Shown: positions 1 to 12,000 of the stretch, piece by piece
How the letters are laid out: the number at the start of each line of letters is the position of its first letter
Position numbering within the stretch: the first letter of the stretch is position 1
Assembly: GCF_003369915.1 (NCBI RefSeq)
Contig: NC_046677.1
Coordinates: forward strand, 21,408,913-21,472,912
Source of the DNA: Drosophila miranda
Lineage: Eukaryota; Arthropoda; Insecta; Diptera; Drosophilidae
Direction of reading: 5' to 3'
Length of the DNA stretch: 64,000 bases
Translations under genes and position numbers: made by a program
Notes under the pieces: model-generated
Seen by the model: only the letters and a program-made list of their open reading frames with translations
Told to the model about the DNA's origin: nothing
Databases searched by the model: none

Positions 1-3000
1 GAAAGGGAAAGGTTATTAGACTCGTCCTGGGGACATGGTGGGGGCCCAGACATTGGCCGCTGCTGCTGCCTCTGCTGCTCCTTATTGTTATAATAACCTT
101 TCGGTTTTCTGTTTTCGCTTTTCGGTTTTGGCGGAGGGATTTGTCGACGGAAGAGCATGGCATGGATGGTTGGATGGACGGACGTGGCAGGGGGATCCAG
201 GACAGCATCTTGCGTGGGAGGATAGCAGGAGGGACTCGCACAGATAGGAGCAGAGTCACGAGGCGAGCCACGAGCAGGTCCCCGAAGGCGGAGGTCGGGC
301 CCCAATACAGAGCAATGACAGTCGTCGACGTAGGTCGGCCGCATGACGAAGGCTCCCTCCCACTCGCTGTCACTTTCTTCCTCTCCCTCTATCTCTCTCT
401 GTCTCTCTGGGATGGAGGAGCCGACGAACTCTCGGCCCAGTCAAAGGCTCAACATTTTTTTTTTTGGTATGTACATATATCACGGGCATTGACATTGACT
501 TCAGAAACCTCCAGGCTGGCGTCAGCAAATGGCGTCTTTAGTTGAATGCACGAGGCGGCAGCACGCAGTAAGGTCACAGGGCATGGACCCGTGTCCCGGT
601 CACAGTCCTCTAGGCCATAGCCACTGAAATCGAGTATTAGATAAACACCAAGTGCGGGACTAATTTCCAAAAAATCTACGAAAATAGAAAACCCAAAAAG
701 AACTTTGCGTATTTGAGTGTAATAAAACCGTAAATTCAGTGGAAATCTTCTTCAAATTACGAAAGTTTTCTGAACCGCATTAGCCTTTAAGATTTTTTGG
801 AAGAGCTTTCAGGAGCATTTTACGTTTTCCGAATTAAAGTGAACAATTTATTTCCATCAATTCGTTCAGAAAAAAACGGAATAGTTGTTGACTCGTTGAA
901 ATGTTAATGTTTGTTGTGTAACTATTGTGGGGGTCTGGGATTTTTCAAGACTCTTTTGTCCCAAATCCCGCTACTTGATCGTTTTATGAGTTTTTGCAGA
1001 GTTTGGTTTTTTGTTGAACAAAAATCCCAAAGAGATAATGTACATAAAATGATACAACTTCAAGTAATTAAATTAGTATAATCCCTGTTTCCGTAGGGAT
1101 TACTTACACATTTCAATATCTATTGTGACAATGGTGCCAAGAAATTAAATGTGCTTTTATCAAATTGTTTATTGTCGGTGGGCGTCATCTACCGAATTAG
1201 TTTGATTATAGGGATACGATCAACTACCAATGTCATTCAAGGTAATGACTCACAAGTGGATTATTAAATTGAAATAGGTCATTGAAATGATCAATTTGGA
1301 AACAAAAATATTAGTTTTGCATTGAAAATATTACGAGTAGATTATCCGTATACTCATGATTCTATTCATGATTGAAAACTGCTGAAAACTGGAATTTCTA
1401 TACACGAATGCACTTTCCCATAGGGCCTTTCCGACTGCGGGTTTATAGATAAATTTTCTTAACTTTAGCAGGGATATCAATTTTTTGCACCCAACAGATA
1501 TTGTATTTACATCCTTTTGAATGAATGTGTTAAAAAATATTTTTTGTAAACAAGTTGCATCTTTTTCAGGATCCACTGGGACACAGGGAGTGGCTAATAC
1601 GAGGCTATCCTAGAGATAGAGAGAGTAAATACGACTACGACTAGGGCAATGTACGCCCAAGGAAAACTACAATTTATATGAATATGAAATTAAAAATCTT
1701 CTGGAAGGATCCAATGCTCCAGAGTTTCTGAGGTCAAGTGCACTTTCCCCAAGCAATAGATTTTCAGTTTATTGCTGTTTTAAAGAGATTTTCCACAGAT
1801 GTTTTCCTTGTAATAAATGGTAAAATTACAAGAACATTAAAAACTAATTTAACTAATTTTAGATCTTTTTTTTGTTTAACAAAAAATTTAAAAAACAATT
1901 CTTTCAAATTGCGCCTATGAAAGTTTTCAAACTTATATACAATTGTTTAATTAATCGAATAAAGGTAATTTATCTATAAAAAATTGCAATGGAAAAGCTC
2001 CTAAAACAGCTGTTAACTAAAAAGTAATTGCTATGCTAACACTTATGTCCGGCACTGTATGTAGTACACGTACAATCTATGTATAATCTCCCACAAATTC
2101 TTGTAAAGAGTTTCTCTAGTCAAATTTCCCAAAGACGAATTGCAAAAGACACAAACTCGGTTTGGTTTTCCTAACAGAAGAGAGAAAATGCTGGCAAAGA
2201 TTTTATGAGGTCAAAACTCATGACAGTTGTGGCAGGCACGCTGTTGCATAGTGGTGCTGCTGCTGCACGTTAGCCCCGATTTGGCGAGTGGGAAAAAGAA
2301 AAGCTGCAGCGGCAGAGCCAGTGGCAGTAGCAGTGGCAGTGGCAGCATCGGCCCATGACAGTTGCAGTTGCAACTTTCTAATGCGGCAACAGGCAAACAG
2401 GCGATGTGCCGCAGCAGCAACTCAAAACGGATGTGGATCGTGGGGCGCATTATGTGTGCCACAATGCAACAGCAACAACAGCAGCATGCAACCATCTAGC
2501 AAGAGCAAGAAAGAAAAACGAATTTCTCCAAACTGCTTTCCACTGCAAATTACTTAACTATTTTCCCAGTTTTCGCTTTGTCGTACAATTTGCAAAGCAG
2601 TGGTTGTTGCATGTTGTTGCATATTAGCCAGAGCCAGAGCCAGCGCCAGAGCTAGAGCTGGAGCCACAGCCACAGCCACAGCCAGTGCCATGCCCACAAC
2701 AAAAAAAGGGGCAGGCAACATGAGAAACAAGCTTGCAACCAACGGCAGTGAAAAGTTGGTCATGACAATCAAATGGCAAACAACGTGCAACATTCAAGGG
2801 GAGAGTATCTGTGTGAAGTGCATCTCTCTGGGTATGGGTGTGTATCTATGTGTGCGCACTGATGCATTCCGCCTGCTGCAACTGCAACTGCAATTTAGGT
2901 GAGCCTAGGGTCCCCTCTACTCCCTGACACGGCACTGAAAAGTGGGGGGGGAGAGCGAGTGGTGGTGGAAAGGACTGGAGGGACCCGTGGCACAAAGAAC

Positions 3001-3187
3001 TCCACTTAGTCACTGGATGACTAACCGACTGGCTCGACCCTAAATTCCCAAATGAGTCAGGGTCTTCAGCTTTTGGCCCAGACATTAACGTACTGCAGAC
3101 AGATGTAAAGTTTGAACACGTTCTTTTTGGGAAATGCAATCAATGGGATGGGAAAAAGTCATCATCATAGATGGGTTTGCACATAAG

Positions 3188-3345
3188 GAATGTGTCAGAA
3201 AATTATACAAATGTACGATAAGTTAAAGCTTTCTAAAACCCTTAAAAATAAATAAAAAAGGAATGTAATATAAAAGATGGATGCACCCAACGAATGTGTC
3301 AGAAAATTATACAAATTAAGGAGTACTTAGAGCTTTCCTAAGCCA
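3188..3345 (+). repeat. Diverged direct duplication, period about 104 bp
   Basis: The string GAATGTGTCAGAAAATTATA begins at 3188 and again at 3292, each time followed by ACAAAT. About 25 bases are perfectly repeated. Downstream the copies stay alignable (AAGCTTTCTAAA against AGAGCTTTCCTAA, then A-rich sequence). It is an old tandem duplication with a conserved front end and lies outside any gene. Confidence 0.7.
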
Positions 3346-4150
3346 TAAATAAATATGTACTAAAAAAAAAATATAAAAATAAACAAATAAAATATTTTCA
3401 TAAGGCATTTGCTTTTGGTAGTATTTAAGACTAAAAATAGTAGATCGAAAATATTTAATGTTAATGTTTAAATTTAACTTCTGAAAACATATTGAAGCAC
3501 TTTAGGAGACCTAACAATATATACTTAACATACATACTATGTAGTTATAAGAAAATTATTGGAAATTGTTTCTTGAAATATTTAATGTTAAAGAATCGTT
3601 CTATAATAATAGATAATAATAATAAATAATAAACCCAGACTGAATATATTCACTGTTTCGAGTACCACAAAACATAACTTTTACTGCTTTGAATTACCAA
3701 AAAATATATGTTCAAAGAAAGAAAAATTATTTCTCCTTGGTGAAATCGTTTAATCCCAATAAATCTGTTTAAGCCACTTGCATTTGACCAACTTAATTGT
3801 CAAGACATACATATGTACACATACTTACGTATTTAAGTGCAATTATTTGTAGAAACTCTTCTCCTTAGCTGGGATTAGGATTTAGTGCACTGAAAAAATT
3901 TATAGCCGGGATTCTAAGGATTTTAATTTTTTTTGTATAATAATGTCCAAAAGCGAGGATATTAATTTATGAAATCTGCTTTAATATATAATTAATTGTA
4001 AATACTATTATTCAGTTAATTTAATTTCTAGTTAATATTATTTTCAAGGGATATTTTTCTTTTCTTCCACTGTATACCGCTAGCCCCTTTTATTGGAAAA
4101 AAGTTAAGTGTCTCCCCCGAGATAGCTTTTATATGGTCTATTAACTTTAT

Positions 4151-4210
4151 TTCCTCTTTCTAATTCTATTTTATATATTTTCCTCTTTCTAATTCTATTT
4201 TATATATTTT
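4151..4210 (+). repeat. Perfect tandem duplication, 29-bp unit, two copies
   Basis: A unit beginning TCCTCTTTCTAATTCTATTT occurs at 4152 and again 29 bases later at 4181, with no difference that I can see. This is a recent slippage-type duplication in non-coding DNA. Confidence 0.75.
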
Positions 4211-4890
4211 TTCTGTTGGCTTGTTTTCGATGAGCGATTGAGATCTGTAGCCGCAGTCCCAGTCCCGTCCCAGTGGATCGTGCCCCAGTGATCTAATAAA
4301 CACCGCATTGTCATTCGCTTCGCTTGGCATCTCTCTGCCACACGGCAAAACAAAACATACAGACACACTCGTAGATACAGATATAGAGAAAGAGACAACT
4401 TCATTTGTCACTCAATGCCCAAAGCCCGAACTGGGACACCATTCATTAATTTATCGCATGCAAAACAATCCGCCAAATACAGACAAATACACATAATGTG
4501 TATCTCTGTATGTGTGTGTGCGTTTGTGGCAGCTGCAATCGGTGGAAATGCAGCCGACACACAAAAAATAGAAAGTTTTTCTTCGTTTCGCACTGCATTT
4601 GCTGCAATTTTCTCTTTGCAATTTGATTAAATAAAAATATTGTGTAAAAGCCAAAGCCGTGCCAGTGTTGTGGCAGTGACGCAGGCAGCGCAACTTTCCA
4701 ACTGCTGGCTGGCTTTGGAGCTGGCTGCCACGACTTCTAAGTCGGTTACTAGATGCAATAATAATTGCATTTGTCCCACTTTACTTTCACTTGGCCAACG
4801 TGCGGCAAATGCAACAAGCAACAAGCGACAGGCGCAGCAGGCAACAGGCAGCGGCGCAGGCGTCGACTTTGACTTTGCTTGTGCTTGTTG

Positions 4891-4892
4891 CA

Positions 4893-4923
<31 letters not shown>
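4891..4923 (+). repeat. Compound (CT)n(GT)n microsatellite
   Basis: A run of CT dinucleotides passes directly into GT dinucleotides. It is a simple compound microsatellite and opens spurious serine/leucine-rich frames on both strands. Confidence 0.85.
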
Positions 4924-5179
4924 TGCATGAAAAGCTAGCTGCAACTTTTTCCAGTCGCTTGGTGGAAATTGTTTGCCGTTTGGCTCTGACTGGCAAAAAG
5001 GAAAAGTGGGTCAAGCGCACCATTGTTGCACTCGTCGTTAGATGCGATGCTGTCGCTGTGTTGCTGCTGCTGCTGCTGTTACTTGTTGCATGCCACCCCA
5101 CTTAATTGACAATTGCCTGCCACAGAGCCAGAGTTTTGCTGTGGCATTTGATTTATGAAATTGGGTTAAAGCTGCTTTC

Positions 5180-5300
5180 CTTTTTCATACCCTGGCGGCC
5201 CAGGCACTGGCACAGGCACAGGCACACGGGTATTCTAATTTGGAGACGCACAAAGAAGGAAACGAAACATTTGTAATCCTTTCACACACTTTTATGCCTT
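5180..5300 (+). mobile_element. Relict of a dispersed Drosophila repeat (GGGTATT-type motif)
   Basis: The segment holds ATACCCT, then a short GC-rich insert, then CGGGTATTCTAATTTGGA and AAGAAGGAAACG. These resemble the dispersed Drosophila motif in which ATACCC is followed by GGGTATTATAATTTTGG and GAAGGA. The same family leaves traces beside the tRNA-Asp genes (near 58.9 kb and 59.36-59.50 kb), where AGAAGGAAGCATTTT and ATTCTTGATCAGCATCAATA are visible. No terminal repeats or coding region remain, so the parent element cannot be named. Confidence 0.35.
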
Positions 5301-5367
5301 TTAGGTATCTGCCGAGTGAAACATAGTAGTTTAGTTGGGTGTAGAAGGAGTCGGAGCCATAAACGCG

Positions 5368-5580
5368 ATGCCCCCCATGTTCAATATGTTCAATCTGGCC
5401 GGATCGGAACGCTGCGCCAGTACTTCTTGCAGCGAGGACTGATCCATGAAGACCATCAGCATCAACAAGTGTCTTCTGTCCCTAGGCCGGGAACGTGGTC
5501 AACGCTTTGGATGCGGAGCAAACTCCTACCATCAGTCCATGCTGATACTTCTTCCAATGAAAAACAAGCCACTTTTAGCT
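5368..5580 (+). pseudogene. Kinesin motor-domain pseudogene fragment (forward copy)
   Basis: In one frame the sequence reads FNLAGSERCASTSCSED, a TGA stop at 5441-5443, then SMKTISINKCLLSLGR. This is the kinesin switch II motif (consensus DLAGSER) followed by the KETxxINKSLLxLG helix. Further on, NSYHQSMLILL resembles the next motor block (IPYRDSKLTRLL). Nothing recognisable as P-loop or switch I lies upstream, so only the C-terminal half of a motor remains. The shared stop and the missing front half show it is dead. A second, reverse-strand copy lies about 1 kb away. Which kinesin it came from is not clear; it is not an obvious copy of the kinesin gene at 60 kb. Confidence 0.5.
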
Positions 5581-6199
5581 AGTGGCCAACGAAACATGAA
5601 GAGTGGCCTGCTAAAGAAAGGGATTTAGAAATGATCCGTCGAGACGTGTCATACTCACCGGCCACGTCGATTGGGTTCAACAGGATGAAGTTCCTTTCGA
5701 GATCGGTCAAGATAGATGTAAAGTTGGTCGTTAATCAGATTCCCGCGGCAAGAGCCACTTTCGCCGCCGGCATTGCCAGTGGAGAGGCAGTCCCTGCGGC
5801 ATTTGCACCTCCTTTGCCGGCGAACATATTTCTGGGCCGCTTTGCGGGACAGTACTTCTATTGAACCGTTCTTGTCGCTGCTCTCCGCTTCCTACACGTG
5901 TGAGGAAAGGTTATTTACATTAGCACTCAAGTACCTATTTGTATTTGAATATTCTTATCTGGATTTTGGAAAACCAATTGGATATTTGGACTATGCCTGT
6001 ACGGTGACAGAAGGACTTAAGGTCCTCTTTGGCATTCACTGGGAAAGCCTCGTGGCTTACCTTCTCGTGGTCGGACTGCATCCGCTACTCCTTCTGGAGG
6101 GCTTCTGCTGGACTAGGGCTTTGAGTGTGTCTTCTTGCTGATTTTAGTAAGGCAGCGGAGGCGGTTGTTCCGGTTGTTGAGGCAGACCTTCTGCTGGAG
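5581..6199. other. Spacer between the two kinesin pseudogene fragments
   Basis: There are several moderately long frames on both strands but no motif I recognise. On the minus strand a basic, cysteine-containing stretch can be read near 5650-5860. It may be more decayed sequence from the same parent gene, or unrelated DNA. Confidence 0.3.
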
Positions 6200-6680
6200 A
6201 TCGGCTAGTCAACTAAATTGTGTGGTAGACTAAAATCCGGATCGCAGTCTGTTGGTGGACTGAGACTGCTCTCATTTGCGCTTCATCGTCTGATGCTGCT
6301 TGTCGTGGAGGGTCCTGCAGGCGCAACATATCGCTCTTCATCCTCTTCGCCATTCGATTGATGCCGCGCCACCTTCCTGTGCACCTGATGATCGTGTATG
6401 GAATGGCCAGATCGCAAGGCATTGATCATGTTCCTGGCCTAGCACCAGGAAACACCAATTGATGATGATGATCTTCTTAAATCAGGCGACACTGGGAAAA
6501 GACGTGGCGCAGTGTTTCGAGCCTTCCAGTTTAACCAAATTAAACATGGAGGTTGTGGCGGATGTGGCTCCAGCTTCCTGGCCACCCTTGAAATTGGTTC
6601 CTCGGGACGAGGAACAGAGCCGCGCCTCAGATGATCCAGTCACCCCCCCTCCTGGTTGGAGCTGACCACCTCGCCGGAAG
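6200..6680 (-). pseudogene. Kinesin motor-domain pseudogene fragment (reverse copy)
   Basis: On the minus strand from 6547 the frame reads MFNLVKLEGSKHCATSFPSVA, then TGA, then FKKIIIINWCFLVLGQ. After a frameshift it continues MINALRSGHS. Together this follows the kinesin order: switch II (DLAGSE, here KLEGSK), the KExxxINKSLLxLG helix, VINAL, and an IPYRDSK-like block. The TGA is at the same alignment position as the stop in the forward copy at 5441-5443, so the two fragments probably come from one already broken sequence duplicated in inverted orientation. About 600 bp between them (5.6-6.2 kb) shows no recognisable domain. Confidence 0.5.
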
Positions 6681-7295
6681 TCTGGTGGAATAAATAAGGA
6701 TATAAAATCGGAGGTAAAACTTTTGTGAATTAATTTTCTTACCGATTCCAACAATTTTCCTGACAAGTAACGAAGTGTTGAATATAAACAGTGCTGTGAA
6801 GCTCTGTACTGTGTTGTTCTAACAGCTGAAGCCTGGCAGCTTGTGGCTGTGTTACTGTGTTACACAAATCAAATGCTGCAGTGCAAACGGATACTTGAAG
6901 TCGCCTCAACACTACTTTATCTGTAACAGTTTCGAGGGAATTGTGAAACGAGCAGTCACTATTGAAAATAGAAAAAAGTTGAAGCCGGTAACAAAATCTG
7001 TGCGGAATACAAAATAAACTGTAAATTTTAAATTTGTTTTCAGCCGTGATGCCGTGATTCAACGATGTTGAAGATTGTGTAATTTGTGTGGAGGCGATGC
7101 AAAATCCTTTCTCACCGCTCCTCTGCTCCTCTCCCCTAAAAGGCAAACAAAACCAAAACACGACACTCTTAAGCGACAAAACAGATATTCACCACACTCC
7201 GCCTCATTTTGACGTTGAGCAGCACTTCTTGTATTCAACACTTCGTAGCTTCGAGAAAATTCTCAGAACAGCTGGCAAGTAAATCGTTCGTTTTG

Positions 7296-7354
7296 GTAAG
7301 AAAATGAGTGGACAAAATAAAAAGGATGTTGTTTGAAAAAAGGTTTGATTTCAG
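7296..7354 (+). other. Probable 5'UTR intron of the RING gene (59 bp)
   Basis: A donor TTTTG|GTAAGA and an acceptor TTGATTTCAG|CCGTGAT flank 59 bases, a typical fly mini-intron size. Removing it leaves the ATG at 7374 as the first good start. Without it the frame stays open upstream, but with no ATG in a better context. Confidence 0.45.
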
Positions 7355-7373
7355 CCGTGATCTACTAAAAAAT

Positions 7374-7646
7374 ATGGCGACTAATAAGAAGGACAAGCCA
7401 GCTGGAGCTGAGGAAGAAACTAAGACGGGCAGCGCTGATGACTTTTGCCCCATTTGCTATGGTCCGAAAGTGGAACCCGTGGCATTGCCCTGCAAACACA
7501 CGTTCTGTAAGACTTGCATGGAATATCTGGTTAAACAGAGGTCTTACTATTTTGGTGAAATTATTTCTGATCCAGTCATGCGTTGTCCAGTGTGCCGCGA
7601 CAGGTTTAGATCAAAGAGCGCTGTTGCCACTCCCCCCCAGCCATAG
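7374..7646 (+). CDS. Small RING-finger protein (90 aa)
   Basis: A 90-residue protein that is essentially one RING domain. After a charged N-terminus come CPIC (residues ~25-28), CKHTFCKTC (~41-49) and, after a longer loop, CPVC (~73-76). This gives the C3HC4 zinc ligands in order; RING proteins of this kind usually act as ubiquitin E3 ligases or assembly factors. The tail RSKSAVATPPQP is short and disordered. I chose ATG 7374 because it follows a probable 5'UTR splice site and has an A-rich context (AATATGG); the upstream frame offers only weaker starts. A polyadenylation signal lies 60 bp past the stop. I cannot name the D. melanogaster counterpart. Other RING-only proteins of similar size exist, so substrate and pathway are unknown. 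Confidence 0.8.
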   Translation: MATNKKDKPAGAEEETKTGSADDFCPICYGPKVEPVALPCKHTFCKTCMEYLVKQRSYYFGEIISDPVMRCPVCRDRFRSKSAVATPPQP

Positions 7647-7705
7647 TTCTGAACACATATGTAAACACATACAAAGTACATATGTATGTATACTCACAAA
7701 AGCCA

Positions 7706-7711
7706 ATTAAA
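7706..7711 (+). terminator. Polyadenylation signal (ATTAAA) of the RING gene
   Basis: ATTAAA lies 60 bp after the stop codon, followed by AT-rich and then GT-rich sequence (GTGGTGTTTTTGTAGTG), as expected of a fly cleavage site. Confidence 0.5.
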
Positions 7712-9033
7712 TTTTGATTAATAATTGTAAGCAGAGTGGTGTTTTTGTAGTGCTTTCCCGGTTCCTGGAAATCCTGGAACCCTTACCTGCCCATAAAGAC
7801 AGAAGGACTGTGGGGCCATTTCCATTCCAGTTTGAAAGTGTCGGACTGGCCTGATATTTTTCAGATTTGATATCACCAAACCTTACATAGCCCCAAAATT
7901 TATCTCTACAAAACTAACCCTTAATCTCCTTTGGATCCACTGAAATCGAAAGAAACAACATAAGTAGACCCTACCGCCTTTGGACAGACAAAGAGATGAT
8001 ATATAAAATATTTACATATACATCTGTACATGTTTTTCCATGGTACTCTGGTAATCAAAAATGTATTCCCAGTTAGTAAAAGATTCGTTTCTTTTCGCCT
8101 GTGAAAAGAACAAAGTAAAAGGTGTCATATACCAAATGGATCTACAATTCAAAAGTATTCCAGCCTTAGTATATCCATTAGAGACCTAAGACATCCGAAT
8201 TCCAACTGAGTTGCAATGGATTGATTGGATCGATGTAAAAAAGATTTAATTTCAATGAAAACTCAGTTCCAACTCATCCAACATCGGGGTTTTCGGGACC
8301 ATGGCATGGGCCGATATTCCAATTCCTATTTCTCCAAACCATCTGATAAAAGGTTGTACCTTCTTCGAACCCAACATACATATATCCATGTCTGTGAATC
8401 CGTAGAAACCATCAATCTGCAAGTGTATAAAATAGCATATCAGTTCTTTCGATCCATGTGTGTTTTGGTTTGTTTTTGTGTTAACATTTCGTCAATTTAT
8501 TTACTATCATTTAAAGTTCTTTATATATTACTCAATAGTACAGTAGATCGAACGATTCAATCTGATAATTGTGGGGGTTTTTATCGCTTTTTTCTTACTT
8601 TATTTTCTTTTTACATTTGCGCTTGTTGAAGTTTGCTGGACATATACATAAAAAATTACACTTTAGTAATTGTGTTTTTCACAAACTCATTTCAAAAGTC
8701 TTGGCTTTTGGGTCGAGTCTGTGGCTAAAATATTTACAGAATCTGAATGTTTGTTTAGCGTTCGTTTGATTGGTTTTTGGCATCGAAATAAAATAAATAG
8801 AGGGTTATTACACTTTAAACCTAAGCAATATAATGTGTGTTGCCTGCCAGAATTAGCCCTGGTGGGCTTTTAGCTTTTTTAAACAGTTTGTGGAAATGTT
8901 TTTCGTGGCCATCCACGAGAAGGGGTCCTATTTCATGTGTTTCAAAGGTTGACTTGAGTCAACAGGTTAAATGAAAATGTTTGTAGAGATAGAAATAAAA
9001 CTAATATAATAGAGTGGAACGGCGAATGCTTGG
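7712..9033. other. Intergenic DNA between the RING gene and Bub1, including the Bub1 3' flank
   Basis: AT-rich, with stops in all frames; no coding signal. The right-hand part must contain the Bub1 3'UTR (minus strand), but I could not pick a single convincing poly(A) signal on that strand. Confidence 0.5.
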
Positions 9034-12000
9034 TTATCGTCGATGCAGGATGTTGGAGAGAGTGCGTATCTGCTTCTGGAGCTCCGAGTCCATGCGATAG
9101 CACTCCTCCTCGATGATGTCGCGCATATCCCGCAGAGCGGGCAGCTTGTCTGCCTGCATATTGAGCAGCTCGCCAAAGAACTTCGACCAAACGTGCTTCT
9201 TGAGGTAGCGCGGCAGCTTCTGGCGTATGTCCCATGTGGCGCCGCGCTTCTGCGGCTGCATATACTCGCCGAACAGCATCACATGGACGGTGGCCGCAAT
9301 GCAGAAGAGATCCGTTTCGTATGACCAGGGGCGACCCTCCTGCATCTCGATGCAGGTGAAGCTTTCGGTCTGCACAACCTTGCGGAACTTTGTGTGCTCT
9401 CTATCGGGAAAGAGCGACATGTCGATCGCACAACCAAAGTCTATGAGTCGCAGCGAGGGCAGCGGGCTGTCCACGCTGGGCACACGCATCAGCAGAAAGT
9501 TGTCCGGCTTTATGTCCGCATGGACGATGTGCTGGCGATGCAGATGATCGACAATGTTGCATATCTGCGCCGTGAAATGCATGACCAGGGACTCGTGCAT
9601 CACTTTGGTGGTGGCCTGACGGATCTTGTTGTTGATGTCCAGCAGGGAGCCAAAGGGCGAGAATTCGGTGGCTATTAGGCTGGCATTCGGCGCAATTATC
9701 GCCGTTGAAATGTCCATCAGTCCCGGCAGCACCTCCGGCTCCTTGATGCGTTTCAGTACCTACAAAAAAACAACAGAATTTATGTGATCCATAAATGGTT
9801 TTGCTTTTGTATTCCCTTACCTGATCACATATGTAAATCTCCCAGGTGTTTGGTGGCTTCTGGTACTTGAGGGCCACCACATTGCCTGTCCGCGAGTCGG
9901 TGGCCTTGTACACGGAGCCAAAGGAGCCACGGCCCACCTCCTTGTCAATGTTGAACTGCACCCCCTCGAGGACGTTCAGGGTGCGCGTATTGGAAATTTT
10001 TGGCAGTGGCGTTTGTACGATCTTGTAGCTGGCATGGTCGTCATCGTCGCCGGGAAAATTCAGTTTGGTGAGGAAGGCCCGACACAGCTCGCTGTTGAAC
10101 GGATCGATTGTCTCCTTGGCCAGATGCCGGGCTATGGTCTCTACGGCCTTCGACCGCCGGCGCTCCTGCGCTTCCGTGTCGTGCTGGGTGGCAAAGTACG
10201 AGTTCTCCTGGAACGTGGAAAAGTCCGCCAGTGTCGCCGTCGAGTTGCCATTGTTGTTTGTGTTGTAATTATTGTTGTTGTGCGTTTGCAGCGTCTTGTT
10301 GCCGGAGGCATTCGCCTGCGAGGTGTCGCGGAAGTGTAGGCGATCCACAGCCAGGGCCAGCGAATTGTTGGAGTTGTCCAGGGCCGTGGCGCTCGAGAAG
10401 GAGAAGTTTGCATTGTCATTGAAGGTAGCATTGTGTATGGGCAGGGCGGCACTGGCCGAGGCAGTGCCTGCATTCACAGCAGCAGCAGCCGAAGCAGATG
10501 CCGCATTTCCAGAGGCCACTCCGGCCACATCTGCTGCCGAGGAGGAGTTGCTGTTGCTGCACAGATCCGGCTGGAATTTGCTCCGCTTGACCTTGGCGCG
10601 GGACCGACGATAGCCATTCGCCTCGCTCTTCGGCGTCGATGTCTGCACATGCAGATATGGATGGAAATGATGGCCTCCGTTTCGCTGACGCTGGATGCCC
10701 GCTGTGGCTGTGGCTGCTGGTATTGGAGAGCAGGCGGGCTGGGGTTCCAGCGGCACATGAGGCTGTTGTGGATGTGGATGCTGGTGTTGCTGCTGCTGAT
10801 GCTGTGGATGCTGCTGGTGGTAGATATTCTCGATGGTGTAGGCACTGTAGGTGCTGCTGCTCTCCAGCGTGCGCTCCTTCTTGAACTTGATCTTGATAGA
10901 GCGATTGTCCTGTTCGAAGGTTGTCTGCGCACTGAACTGCACTCCCCCATTGGTGTATCCTTCAGTCTGGTTGTCCTCCTCTTCATCGTCATCCTCCTCC
11001 TCTTCCTCTTCGGAGTCTTCTTCTTCCTCCTCCTCCTGCTCGCCTCCGTCCTCGTCTTCATCTGCTTCCTCCTCCTCTTCCGGAATCTCGCCTGCCTCCT
11101 CTTCGGCCGCTTTCTCATCGGCAGAGTCTGCCGCCGCACTGGTGCTACCTCTGTTCCCATAGAGCGCTCCATCCACGGCAGTCATGTAGTACGAAGCCTC
11201 CGACTCGTAGGAATCATAAAGTGTTTGCTGCTCCTGGTGCTCCTGCTGCACTTGTTGCACCGTCGGCTTTTGCTTGTCCTCCAGCATCTGTTGGTATTTG
11301 CGGGCGAGTATCTCCTCGGGACTGTACTCGATGCCAGCGCCTGGCGGATAAACCAATTGCTTGGCATAATGACAGACACGCGATGGATCGTCGGGCTCCT
11401 CCAGCGTGAGGGCTGGCTTCCACGTCTCATGATTATTCCGCCCATACGGATGGAAATTGCGCGGCAAACGTAGTCCGGCTACTTCAGAGATGGCAGGCGA
11501 CGGAGACGGAGTTTCTGCTTCTGCATTCACGCTATTCCCATTGCCATTATGCTGCTGCTGTGGCTCCTGCGGCTGCGGCTGTGGGTGGTGCGGTTGTGGC
11601 TGCTGCTGTGGCTGTGGCTGGGACTGTGGCAAAGCCTGCTCCTGGGGTGGTTGAAAGTGCGCCTAAAAGTGCATTCACATGAGAATCTTTCACGAAAAAG
11701 GGACAAGTTTTTATACCAACCTGAGGCGCATACTCCGCCTGCTGCTGCTGCTGCGGAGGAACATGTGCTGTGGCAGGTGGAGGGACCTGCTGCTGCTGCT
11801 GCTGTTCGTAGCGCGGCTGATCCTGGTAGTGCGTCTGATATGCCGCCACCTGTTCCTGAGAATGAGCCGGAGGTGGCGGTGGCGGCTGTTGTGGCTGCTG
11901 TTGCTGTTGCGGATATTGCTGATAAACAGAGGCGTGCTGCTGTTGATATGGCGGCTGTGGACGTGGTTGTTGTGGCGCATAGCTTTGCGGCAGCTGCTGT

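Larger units (their letters stand above)
1..5150. other. Intergenic stretch, no gene supported
   Basis: I see no coding region I can support here. The first 600 bases are GC-rich; 600-2200 and 3150-4200 are AT-rich and full of stops in all frames. Around 2290-2490 and 2630-2700 there are GCA/GCC-type triplet runs that open short frames on both strands, as expected of low-complexity DNA rather than genes. A small hairpin with arms AATCCCT and AGGGATT lies near 1079-1101. The 4.2-5.1 kb part is richer in mixed-sequence DNA and could hold enhancers, but nothing specific can be named. Confidence 0.6.

Noticed and set aside
10433..11473. 346-codon frame on the + strand
   Set aside because: It lies opposite the Bub1 coding exon; its Leu/Val/Ser runs are the reverse of the Glu/Gln repeats.
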